A stretch of 64,000 bases of DNA from Streptomyces sp. NBC_00576 (GTDB lineage Bacteria > Actinomycetota > Actinomycetes > Streptomycetales > Streptomycetaceae): positions 10,602,001-10,666,000 of the forward strand of contig NZ_CP107780.1 of NCBI RefSeq assembly GCF_036345175.1. Reading direction: 5' to 3'. How positions within the stretch are numbered: position 1 is the stretch's first letter; each line of letters begins with the position of its first letter. The position numbers and the translations under genes are program-made. Below the pieces are notes generated by a model, which was given only the letters and a program-made list of their open reading frames with translations, did no database searches and was not told where the DNA came from. Shown in pieces: positions 37,553 to 45,692 of the stretch.

Positions 37553-38434
37553 CTACTCACCCGAGCCCTTCAGCAGCTTCTGAAGCTGCTCGTCCAGGTC
37601 GACCTCTCCGCGGGTGACGGCGTTCTCGATCCAGTCGGCCGCGGCGCGCACCCGGGCAAGGCCCCGGCCGATGGTGTCTCGTTCGGCGTCGTCGTAGTGC
37701 TCGCCGCGCAGGCTGGGAACGATCCTCCCGGCCGTGGCCACGAACTGCGCGCAGGCCCCGACCAGGTCCATGAACTGGGCGCTGTGCTCCATGCGCTGCA
37801 GTTGCGGGGCTGCCTCCTGGTGTGCGAACTGGGCCTGCTGGCGGAACCGGTCGAACTGGGCTTCGTTGACCGCGTGCCGGGCGGTGTCGTCGGCCATGGC
37901 CTTGTCGGCGACCGCGGGACGGCGCAGGAAGTCGGTGGTCACCACGGCCGCGACCGCGTCGTCGGTGGCCAGGTCGTGGATCGCTTCGACCTTCTCCTGG
38001 ACGCTCTCCGGGGAGTCGACCTTCCAGCCCACGACCCGCTTCGCGCTGTCGTGCGTCCACCGTGCCTGTCCGCCGCGGGGGCTGGGAGGGGGGTTGGTGA
38101 CCGCCTCGAAACGCTCCTGCTCATCGGGGATGCTGGCCAGGATCTTGTGGATCGTGTGCGAGACGTCCGCCCGCCGGCGCTCCTTCGCCCAGCGCGAGGA
38201 CACCCACCGGTAGCTGCGGACCGTCGTGTAGGCCAGTCCCACGTCTTCGGCGAACATGCGGAGAGCCTCGCTGACCGTGAACAGGTCGTCCTTCCCGGAC
38301 GGATTCGCACCCCCATACGAACGCATCGGCTCGATTTCCACAGCCGCGTCCCCGAGCCGCCACTGGGCACTGCTCATCGTGGAGACCCAGTCCCGGCCCA
38401 GCTTGACCAGCTCGTCGTAGCGTTCCCGGGTCAC
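37553..38434 (-). CDS. DUF6192-family (RacO-like) protein
   Basis: A 293-aa protein. The N-terminus TRERYDELVKLGRDWVSTMS, the central ParB/HTH-like segment ALRMFAEDVGLAYTTVRSYRWV, and QEKVEAIHDLATDDAVAAVV with VVTTDFLRRP match the actinobacterial DUF6192 family usually paired with RacP on mobile elements. The helix-turn-helix-like region suggests DNA binding. Probably involved in plasmid or element maintenance, but no experimental role is known to me. Confidence 0.75.
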   Translation of the reverse strand: MTRERYDELVKLGRDWVSTMSSAQWRLGDAAVEIEPMRSYGGANPSGKDDLFTVSEALRMFAEDVGLAYTTVRSYRWVSSRWAKERRRADVSHTIHKILASIPDEQERFEAVTNPPPSPRGGQARWTHDSAKRVVGWKVDSPESVQEKVEAIHDLATDDAVAAVVTTDFLRRPAVADKAMADDTARHAVNEAQFDRFRQQAQFAHQEAAPQLQRMEHSAQFMDLVGACAQFVATAGRIVPSLRGEHYDDAERDTIGRGLARVRAAADWIENAVTRGEVDLDEQLQKLLKGSGE

Positions 38435-38613
38435 ACTCCGATCATCGCGGGCATCCGGACATCACCCCCTGCGGACCCGGGTGCGGCACCTTGTCCATGC
38501 CGTCAGCTCGCCCCGGCAGGCCGTCACTCCGCACCATCCAGCCGACTCCAGGCACCTGCCAGGGGCGCACGGCCCCGTAGTGAAGCACGATGACAGCCGC
38601 CTAATACGCGGTC

Positions 38614-38952
38614 TCACAACCCGGTGTCCGCCGCGCGCCGTCTGTGCCAGGCCCGTTTGCGGCAGACGGTAGAGCAGTACATTGCCGAGGCGGGATGGTC
38701 GACCCCGACCGTCCACGACGTCCCGCACTCCGGGCAGCTGGACGTCACACCGACCTTCACCGCCTCGGTTCTCGCCCTCGCTCGCCGCATCCGCCGCCAA
38801 TGCCGCGATCGGCAGACGGACGAGCAGAAGACCGCTGTCGCCCTTGCCGACGGCATCAGCGGACCACCGCACCCACGGCACAACCGAGGCCCATCATCGC
38901 GGTCGTCCGTGACCACAACCAGCCTCAGCCGAGGAACGCCGTCCCTGCGCAT
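38614..38952 (-). CDS. Double zinc-ribbon small protein
   Basis: A 112-aa basic protein with two Cys4 modules: CRGCGGPL...FCSSVCRSRHWRRMRR and CPECGTSW...YCSTVCRKRAWHRRR. Each has CxxC followed by CxxxC and an Arg-rich helix, the pattern of small nucleic-acid-binding zinc ribbons common on streptomycete mobile elements. The start MRRDGVPRLRLVV is chosen where coding bias begins; upstream in-frame codons are not conserved-looking. Confidence 0.6.
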   Translation of the reverse strand: MRRDGVPRLRLVVVTDDRDDGPRLCRGCGGPLMPSARATAVFCSSVCRSRHWRRMRRARARTEAVKVGVTSSCPECGTSWTVGVDHPASAMYCSTVCRKRAWHRRRAADTGL

Positions 38953-39213
38953 GCTGCCACCGTACGAAACGAAGTTGGCCGTCGGCAGTCCCCCACCGTG
39001 GCTTCGAACGTGTCGGTTGGCCCCAGGAGAACGAGAAGTCATTCGCAGCCACCCACCGCGAGGTCGAAGAGCCTGGGGTCAGTAAGCGGCGGTCCGGATG
39101 CGCATCTCGTCCTGGCGAGCGGACCGGGGTCCTCCAGGCCGCCGTACCGGCTGATGGAGCGGAGGTGCCGCTCGTCCTGCACGCCGTGTGAGCATCCGTT
39201 CGGGGGGCAGGCC

Positions 39214-39591
39214 TCAGTCCGAGTCCTCCTTCCTCCTGAGCTCGGCCAGCTCGTCGAAAGTACGGATCAGGACTGCGCGTCGCTCGTCCTTGTAACCCGA
39301 TGAGGGCGTCAAGGCGTCGATGCGGCCCTCCCATACCGCCATGAACGTCTTCTTCCACCCCGCGACCACCTCGGCCTCGGGCAGCGACGCCCCCACGTAC
39401 CCCTGCCGCGCCAGAAGGCTCAGCAGCTCCAGGTTGGCCGGCACCGCAATTCCCCAGTACTCGTCGGGCTCGATCTCGAACGGGTCGCCGGCCATCGCGT
39501 CCGCCACCTCGGTGATGAGCCGGTCCGTGAGGATCGACAGGTGGTCTGCGGCCGTGTCGCTGTCGAAGTTGCCGGTTCCCCAGTCGCCCAT
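39214..39591 (-). CDS. DUF4259-domain protein
   Basis: A 125-aa protein beginning GDWGTGNFDSDTAADHLSIL, the hallmark N-terminus of DUF4259. EYWGIAVPANLELLSLLARQ and a C-terminal helix DERRAVLIRTFDELAEL follow. Members are widespread, and some act as immunity-like proteins in polymorphic toxin loci. No toxin is adjacent here. AGGAGA lies just upstream of the ATG. Confidence 0.8.
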   Translation of the reverse strand: MGDWGTGNFDSDTAADHLSILTDRLITEVADAMAGDPFEIEPDEYWGIAVPANLELLSLLARQGYVGASLPEAEVVAGWKKTFMAVWEGRIDALTPSSGYKDERRAVLIRTFDELAELRRKEDSD

Positions 39592-39776
39592 GGGTCTCCT
39601 CTGTTGGTTGGGTCGGTACGCACGAGTTGTATCAGCGCGTACTGACAACCGGACCGCACAGAGGTGCGGCAGGCAGGGATGCCCGGAACGACGTGGACAG
39701 GTCTCATGTGTCAGAGCCGGTAGTCGCCCGTCGGCCATCTTCCCGCCGCTTGGCATGCCCGGATCAGGAACAGGCA

Positions 39777-41290
39777 CTGAGCTTGTTCTTTAAGGTCTGG
39801 CCTGGTCACGTTCGGCGATGGTCTCGGGCCGCCTGACCGTTTTGCCCACGTCGTAACGGGTGGCGGGATGCCGGTTCTTCGAGCCGAGCGGCCTGCCGGG
39901 GCCGGGCCGGCTGGGTTTCGGTGCGCGGGCCGGGCAGGGCAAGTTGGGGCGGAGGTTCCTGAACCCCCGGCGGACCCGCGCGGGGGTGAGCCGGCCGGGC
40001 TCGGCCGGCTTCTCCCAGGGGCGGCGGAGGTCCGCGGCCAGCGGCCGGGCGAGGCGGAGTTGGGCGTGGGCGGCGACGACCAGCCAGGTCCACCGGTCTG
40101 CTGCCTCGGGGGTGCGGAGCCTCGGGCGGGTCCAGCCGAGCGTCTGCTTGATCATCCGAAAAGTGTGTTCAAGATCGAATCTGCGCAGGAACACCTGCCA
40201 GCGCAGGTCGACGTCCTCGCTCGACAGGCCGGTGGCCGACGACCACAGCCAGACAGGGAGCGGATCGTGGCCGCCGGGCAGGCGGTCGACCTCCAGGCGG
40301 ATCAACGTGCCCTCGATAACGGGGAGTTCACTGGTGTGGTCGATCCATGCGGAGCGAGTGGTCAGACGAGGATGGATGCGGTCCCAGGCCATCGCGCGAG
40401 CGGTGCCATAGCGGTCGGTGACCTGCGTCGTTGCGGCATCTGGCTCGCCCCAGGTGTCGGGCTGGGCGAAGCGGAGCTCCTTGCCGTGCTTCGGCGGGCG
40501 CCCGCCCTGTGGCGGTGAGATCCACGGCACCGGGACGGGCTTGCGCATCACGCGGTCCGTGCGCATCCGCCCGAGGACCTCCACCGGCAGTCCTTCCAAC
40601 AGATAGGCCATGCGCGGAGCGTCGTAGCCGGCATCGAAGACGATCAGGATGTCGCGGTCGCCCGCCTTCCAGCGGCCCATGTCGATGAGGTCCTCGACCA
40701 CACGGCGGACCTGGGCGGCGGTGACCTCGGCGACGTCGTCGGTTGGGCCAAGCCGCAGCGCGTCCAGGATCTGGCACCAGGAGGTGCGGCCTGATTCCAG
40801 CGCAGCGACGAACGAGTAGAGCCAGCCCGGCACGAACTGGTCCGAGGACCGACCACTGCGGCCGTAGACATGGCAGAACAAGCGGTCCGGGCTGGTCGGC
40901 GCGTCCGGCCGGAGCCAGTGGGTGACGTCCACCGCCAGGACCAGGCGCCCATCGGCGGCCTCGGGCTGCGGCAGTCCGGCCAGCACCTGCCGCAGCCGCG
41001 GCACATCGACATTCCCGCTGTTCAGCGCGTCGTACATCGCGCCGTGCCCGCGCCGATGCTCAGCCGTCAGCGTGAGATCCACCGGCGTGGTCACCGGCCC
41101 GTCCGCGCACAGCAACGCGTCAGTCAGCTCGAACAGTGCGTCCCCACGCACGGTCAGGCAGTCGAAGAAATCGTCCCGGAAGTGTGACGCCACCGCGAAC
41201 GCTTCCCGCCTGGCGCCAGGTTGTAGCAGAGTCATTCCCCCACGGCCTTCGTGCTGGTCAAGTGCCTCTTTGGTCGGAGCACAGGATCAG
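39777..41290 (-). mobile_element. IS701-like insertion element, apparently intact
   Basis: A full transposase gene (39790-41235) is flanked by imperfect inverted ends: CTGAGCTTGTTCT at 39777 and, read inward from 41290, CTGATCCTGTGCT (about 10 of 13 identical). No clear target duplication was found. The boundaries are tentative; the transposase is well supported. Confidence 0.55.
39790..41235 (-). CDS. IS701-like DDE transposase (NF041680-type)
   Basis: A 481-aa transposase with no internal stop or shift. Catalytic residues are seen as Asp in LVLAVDVTHWLRPD, Asp in ILIVFDAGYDAPRMAYLLEG and Glu in FDLEHTFRMIKQTLGW. The C-terminus is rich in Arg/Pro (PSRPGPGRPLGSKNRHPA), typical of this streptomycete group. 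It is the only transposase besides the IS110 one in this window that looks complete, so it may still be mobile. Confidence 0.88.
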   Translation of the reverse strand: MTLLQPGARREAFAVASHFRDDFFDCLTVRGDALFELTDALLCADGPVTTPVDLTLTAEHRRGHGAMYDALNSGNVDVPRLRQVLAGLPQPEAADGRLVLAVDVTHWLRPDAPTSPDRLFCHVYGRSGRSSDQFVPGWLYSFVAALESGRTSWCQILDALRLGPTDDVAEVTAAQVRRVVEDLIDMGRWKAGDRDILIVFDAGYDAPRMAYLLEGLPVEVLGRMRTDRVMRKPVPVPWISPPQGGRPPKHGKELRFAQPDTWGEPDAATTQVTDRYGTARAMAWDRIHPRLTTRSAWIDHTSELPVIEGTLIRLEVDRLPGGHDPLPVWLWSSATGLSSEDVDLRWQVFLRRFDLEHTFRMIKQTLGWTRPRLRTPEAADRWTWLVVAAHAQLRLARPLAADLRRPWEKPAEPGRLTPARVRRGFRNLRPNLPCPARAPKPSRPGPGRPLGSKNRHPATRYDVGKTVRRPETIAERDQARP

Positions 41291-41438
41291 ACGGAGGCCG
41301 TGTTCACGTCCGGAGAACTCCCGGACGGACACTCATGTTCGAGGACGCCGTTCGAGGAAAGGAGGGGCCGATCTGCGACAACGTCAGACGGTGCTGACGT
41401 TCAGCCAGATACCCAGCTGTGCTTGGCCGCCTCGTAGA

Positions 41439-41639
41439 TTAAGACTGGCGCTGCGAGCGCCGCGCCGCTGGGAAAGTGGCACCAAGGACCCCACCTGCGC
41501 CACCGCCGACCGCCAGGCCGACCGCCACGCTGTCGAAGACAGCCAGCCCGAGCACCAGCCCGACTGCGATGCCGATCAGCATGCCTATAGCCAAGCCTGT
41601 GCTGATGGACGGTGCTACGGCGTCCTCATTGTTCGTCAC
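41439..41639 (-). CDS. Small two-helix membrane protein
   Basis: 66 aa. An N-terminal polar segment is followed by two hydrophobic Gly-rich helices (TGLAIGMLIGIAVGLVLGLA and VAVGLAVGGGAGGVLGATF) and a basic tail. The GxxxG spacing suggests glycine-zipper packing. Similar small proteins occur in many Gram-positives without known function. Confidence 0.6.
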   Translation of the reverse strand: MTNNEDAVAPSISTGLAIGMLIGIAVGLVLGLAVFDSVAVGLAVGGGAGGVLGATFPAARRSQRQS

Positions 41640-41886
41640 ACGACCATTGTGCCGAACGAACCTTCGGAGACGAGATCCGATACGGCCAACCTTTGGAGCA
41701 GGCCAGACTCAGGCCCTGGCCCACAACTACGACGTCCCGAAGTGGCCCCACAACTTGAACAGGCGCTATCCAGGGAAATGTGGTGCCACTTCAGCGTGCC
41801 TCTAGAGGCGGCGAAGCCACCAATGCCCATATCTGTGGGCCCGGTTGAGGGAGCCGCAGGCAGGGAGGAGCGGGCTGTGGGGTCGG

Positions 41887-43050
41887 CTAGTGCATCATCT
41901 CCGCATGGGGGTGCTCGGGGTCTGCCGGGCAGACGTAGAGCTGCTGGTCGGAGCCGTCGGCGAGCTCGATAGCGGTTGGTTGCCGGGGAGCAGGGTGGGT
42001 GTTGACGGGTGTGGCGTGGACCTTGGCGGGGATGCGACCGCGGAGCTGGACTTCCCTGCCTTGGGCGCGAAAGAAGTCGATCAATGCCTGCCCCTCCGGC
42101 CCTATGTCGTTGGAGGTCGGACTCGTGTGTTCGCGGTCTTCGCGCACTTCGTTGGGGATCCAGCTGCTGCTGTTGGCCATACTCTCGTACGAGGCGATGG
42201 TCAGCAGGGCGTCCATGTCGCTGCCGCAGGCAGGGCAGAGCCGGGGGGTGGGGTCGGTGGCGCCCCAGCGAGGCCAGCCGCCGACCTTCCAGCCGGGTGC
42301 GCTTGCCAGCTCTTGGTCGTAGTAAACCCCCGCGGACGACGCGTAGTCGTCCACATCCGCCACGACTGTCTGCCATGTGCTCCAAGTCCCGATCTGCTCC
42401 CGGTGCTCCTTGCTCAGCTCCAGATGGTCGGGATACTCGGATACCTGCTCCGGGTAGAGCAAGCACGGCTCGGGCAGGTAGCCGGCAGACTGCATCGCGG
42501 GCGGCTCAGGGGGTGTGGTGAGGACGTCGGTGACGGTTGCTGCTGAGCGCCAGAACAGCGCGGTGCGCGGCATGGCCTGGTGGTCAAAAGGACACCACAG
42601 GACTTGGAGCAGGTCTGCTCCTCTTGGCGTGTGCAGATCGGGAACGTCTCGTGCGTACAGCTGCGCGACGGGCAGCATCGCCACGGGACTTTCATAGGCG
42701 GTGACCGTGGGCTTCAGCGGATACTCCTGTGAGGGGCGGATTCGTTCCAGGGTCTCCCTTTCCTGCACGGTCAGGCTCCGTCCGCGCGCGATGGCACGTA
42801 TCTGCCGTTCCAGCCGCACGTCTGCCGGGGACAGGCCCGTACCGGATCCGCGCACCACATGAGGTCCGTCGCAGTGCGGCCACGGGTCAGCGGCGGGCCA
42901 CAGCAGCGGTCCGCCGATGGAACTGTCCTGCGGTGACGGGGCCCCGGGGCGGGGGTGTAGCCGGGTCGCGGTGCGTGCCAGGGGCACCAGTTGGGGGAAG
43001 AGCCCGGTGACGTCGAACGGCCGTGGTGGCGTGGTCGGAGTGCTGTTCAT
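41887..43050 (-). CDS. DUF1963/YwqG-like protein
   Basis: A 387-aa protein. The stretch ending GWKVGGWPRWGATDPTPRLC, followed by PACGSDMDALLTI, resembles the KIGGxPxW...C..C core of DUF1963 proteins, and the C-terminal LYVCPADPEHPHAEMMH fits the SGIVYFFVC-like end of that family. A front segment with GPLLWPAADPWPHC is also typical. Function unknown. The start MNSTPTTPPRPFDVTG is chosen where coding bias begins. Confidence 0.6.
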   Translation of the reverse strand: MNSTPTTPPRPFDVTGLFPQLVPLARTATRLHPRPGAPSPQDSSIGGPLLWPAADPWPHCDGPHVVRGSGTGLSPADVRLERQIRAIARGRSLTVQERETLERIRPSQEYPLKPTVTAYESPVAMLPVAQLYARDVPDLHTPRGADLLQVLWCPFDHQAMPRTALFWRSAATVTDVLTTPPEPPAMQSAGYLPEPCLLYPEQVSEYPDHLELSKEHREQIGTWSTWQTVVADVDDYASSAGVYYDQELASAPGWKVGGWPRWGATDPTPRLCPACGSDMDALLTIASYESMANSSSWIPNEVREDREHTSPTSNDIGPEGQALIDFFRAQGREVQLRGRIPAKVHATPVNTHPAPRQPTAIELADGSDQQLYVCPADPEHPHAEMMH

Positions 43051-43429
43051 AGCTGCGATCTTGCCAACTGCCTCTGACAACGCCGCTCGCAGCCGCACTG
43101 ATGCGTCTACAGATCCGAACACTCAGCCAACATGCTGCCACTGGCCAGTCCGACCTTAAGGAACAAGCTGAGGAGCATCGAAAGGCACGGAGACACGGCG
43201 CTCGGCCTCGATGAATCCCTTCAGATCCTCAGGCAGCACGGCGACGAGCCGGTACGCACCGGGTGCATCACAAGCCGGTCCGTCGCCTTCACCCTGTTCC
43301 TCAACGCGGACGCGACACAGCTACTGGCCTGCGGGGGCGTCAAACGCGAAGCGCCGAAGGAGCCGTGACGGGCGGCGGCACCGGTTTAATCCCGACGCCG
43401 AGCGGCCCACGCTCGTTACTCTGCCGCTC

Positions 43430-43636
43430 ATGCCCAGCGCCACAGGCCCCGCCGGCACCATGTTCCAGCGCCTCTTGTGCTGCATCTGCGGCCAGAGCAC
43501 CGCCCTCGCCGACGACTACGTACTCCTCGGGATCAGCGCCCCCGGCATCCCTACCGAGCAGTGGCTTGGCGCGCACGCCGAACACTTCAACAACGTCCTC
43601 GCCCGCGGCTTCTCGGTCGAGGTGCACAGGATGTAG
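43430..43636 (+). CDS. Small Cys-containing hypothetical protein
   Basis: A 68-aa protein with CCICGQ (zinc-knuckle-like CxxC) and the conserved-looking DDYVLLGISAPGIPTEQWLG, then AHAEHFNNVLARGFSVEVH. It resembles short actinobacterial hypotheticals. An alternative start is the ATG at 43460 (MFQRLLCC). Upstream 43200-43368 contains another short frame with some coding bias that could be a relic. Confidence 0.5.
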   Translation: MPSATGPAGTMFQRLLCCICGQSTALADDYVLLGISAPGIPTEQWLGAHAEHFNNVLARGFSVEVHRM

Positions 43637-43784
43637 CCCCGGGCGTGCGGCGGTCCGAGCACCTCACGCGAGGCCCCCACGACTGATCAAGCGACCAGGT
43701 GACACCTAATCTCGACCAGTCACAGCAGCCCCACGGCGTCCGGGACAGGCCCGCGTTGTCGGTGGCGGCTGCGACGCTGGACGG

Positions 43785-44081
43785 ATGAACGGAGACGAGC
43801 AGCTGCTGCGCGGCCGGGTCTACGGCCGCGACCACGACGACCCCGACCCTGGCCCGCTCCCGTGGCAGACGTACGCCGCTCTGTTGGGCGGGCCGTTGGA
43901 CGGACTGCTGCTGGACATCACGGGTTGGCGGAGCGAGGAAGTCGACGACGGCGCCGCCCTTTTGACCGAGCTGTCGCGGTGGCCCGGAGGCCGCGCACTG
44001 TACGACCCGCGCCCCGGCGAACCCCGCACGCCCGGCCCGGGAGTGATGTGCCGGTTCTACTACTCCGGTGACACGCCCTGA
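43785..44081 (+). CDS. Small hypothetical protein
   Basis: A 98-aa acidic protein (NGDEQLLRGRVYGRDHDDPD...GPLDGLLLDITGW...MCRFYYSGD) with good coding bias and ATG start. The pattern 'LLGGPLDG...D.TGW' recurs in streptomycete hypotheticals. No function is assigned. Confidence 0.5.
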   Translation: MNGDEQLLRGRVYGRDHDDPDPGPLPWQTYAALLGGPLDGLLLDITGWRSEEVDDGAALLTELSRWPGGRALYDPRPGEPRTPGPGVMCRFYYSGDTP

Positions 44082-44190
44082 CCGGCTCCGTGCTCATGGT
44101 GTCGGGATGGCGAGCGGCGGTCCATGGCATGGGTTTCGTGGAGGGAGCCGGTGTCCTGGCGGGGACGGGCGGCTGGAAGACTGGACGCCT

Positions 44191-44718
44191 GTGACACATT
44201 CTGATCTTGCTCGCCGTATCCATGCTGCCTCTCATCTGACGGGGCGTTTCACGCTTCGGTCCGGACGCACTGCCACGGAGTACTTCGACAAGTACCGGTT
44301 CGAGGGCGACCCGATCCTGCTGGATGAAATCGCCCGGCAGATGGTTCCGCTGGTGCCCTCTGGCACCGAGGTCCTGGCCGGTCTGGAGATGGGCGGCATC
44401 CCGGTGGTGACCGCGCTCGGCCGGCATACGGGTCTGCCCTGCGCGTTCGTGCGCAAGCAGGCCAAGCCGTATGGCACCTGCCGTCTCGCCGAAGGCGCCG
44501 AGGTCGAGGGCCGTCGGGTGCTGGTTGTAGAGGATGTGGTCACCAGCGACGGACAGATCGTGCTGTCGACCGCGGACCTGCGTGGTCTGGGGGCCCAGGT
44601 TTTTGAGGCTCTGTGCGTGATTGACCGTGAGCAAGGCGGCGCCGATGCCCTCGCGGCCGAGGGCATCGGGCTGTTGTCGCTGCTGACGGCCGGAGATCTG
44701 CGGGCTGCTGCCACCTGA
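44191..44718 (+). CDS. pyrE: Orotate phosphoribosyltransferase
   Basis: A 175-aa PRTase. The PRPP-binding loop is VLVVEDVVTSDGQ (residues about 111-123), the substrate region is KYRFEGDPILLDEIARQMVP, and the flexible-loop residues FVRKQAKPYGT are present. It converts orotate and PRPP to OMP in pyrimidine synthesis. It stands alone, without other pyr genes, next to an IS630 relic. Streptomycetes often carry extra pyrE copies, so this is probably a paralogue. The GTG start has GGAAGA upstream. Confidence 0.85.
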   Translation: MTHSDLARRIHAASHLTGRFTLRSGRTATEYFDKYRFEGDPILLDEIARQMVPLVPSGTEVLAGLEMGGIPVVTALGRHTGLPCAFVRKQAKPYGTCRLAEGAEVEGRRVLVVEDVVTSDGQIVLSTADLRGLGAQVFEALCVIDREQGGADALAAEGIGLLSLLTAGDLRAAAT

Positions 44719-44732
44719 CCGGCGGGCGGTCA

Positions 44733-45020
44733 CACGGCTGTTACTCCGTTGGCGATGGCGCCCTGTGGGGAGTCAACCGCCGCCGCAAAGGCAGCGCCAA
44801 CAGTTTGGCCGCGCTGAAGTCGATCCGAGCCACCCCACCCGATGGCGCCCCGATCTACATCATTCTGGGCAACCTCTCCGCCCACTCCGGTGCGGACATC
44901 CGCCGCTGGGCGAAAGAGAACAAGGTCGAGCTGTGCTTCACCCGACCTATGCCTCCTGGGCCAACCCGATCGAGGCGCACTTCGGCCCGCTGCGGGCACA
45001 CGATGCCGGCGACACACCAT
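44733..45020 (+). pseudogene. IS630-family transposase relic, frameshifted and missing a catalytic Asp
   Basis: HGCYSVGDGALWGVNRRRKG matches the IS630 group of the 9-kb fragment. In the motif ILDNLSAH the Asp codon is replaced by Gly (GGC, 44868-44870). A 1-nt loss near 44941 then shifts the frame, so TPTYASWANPIEAHFGPLR is read only in the next frame. Both ends are missing. Confidence 0.82.
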
Positions 45021-45167
45021 GAACTGCCGTGACCTCGCCAGCGCAATTCCGCAAGTAAAACAGCGAAAGGCGGAACCGTACAGTGGCAGCGGATCCGCTG
45101 TTCCTGGCACTCCGTCAGACACCACGCGGGCGTCGACGGGGTCGGAGTCGGACAGTCGGAGTCGGGG

Positions 45168-45350
45168 TCAGGATTCGGCGAAGGGGCCCTTGGTGAAGGC
45201 CAGTTCGGCGAAGCGTTCACCGATGCGGCGGTGGGTGGCGGCGGCCGGGTGGAGATCGTCGGGCAGGGGCAGCTCGGCGTGGTCGCGTTCGCCGTAGAGG
45301 TCGCGGCCGTCGAGGTAGTGCAGGTTCGGGTCGTCAGCGGCGCGGTCCGT
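45168..45350 (-). pseudogene. SGNH hydrolase, C-terminal relic
   Basis: The minus strand reads DDPNLHYLDGRDLYGERDHA, then LPLPDDLHPAAATHRRIGER, ending at 45168. This is the C-terminal Asp-x-x-His block (DDLHP) of an SGNH esterase. Upstream of about 45350 the similarity stops abruptly, and the catalytic Ser/Gly/Asn blocks are absent. Confidence 0.6.
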
Positions 45351-45365
45351 TCCGCGAGTTGCTAC

Positions 45366-45540
45366 TGGACGGACGTGGCCGGCATGTCGCCGACGGCGAC
45401 CAGGTCGCGGGCGGTGTCGGTCGCCGCGCGGGTCCGGTGCTCTGGTGCGGGCAGCGCGGCCGGCATCAGGTCGGCGGCGTACGTCAGGGCGCGGTCGGCG
45501 TCGCCGAGTTCCCAGTGGATCCCGACCCCCCAATGCCCAG
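45366..45540 (-). pseudogene. TPR-type regulator relic
   Basis: In another minus-strand frame, WELGDADRALTYAADLMPAA, then PEHRTRAATDTARDLVAVGD, is the repeat style of XRE/TPR regulators of streptomycetes. It ends at a stop after SVQ and abuts the SGNH relic. Only about 55 residues survive. Confidence 0.4.
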
Positions 45541-45692
45541 AGTGCGTCTCTTTTCAGCCATGCCCCTGTAACGTCCCGGTACGGAAAGGTACTTCCGTAC
45601 AGGAGGACCTGTCTGACATCTTGCATCCACCACTCGTTTCGTACGGCCCGGCCGGTGCCCTCAGCACGGCCGGGCCGTCTTCGGAGGACGCA

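Noticed and set aside
39777..41290. Target duplication for the IS701-like element
   Set aside because: The 4-bp flanks (GGCA and ACGG) do not match, so no duplication is claimed.
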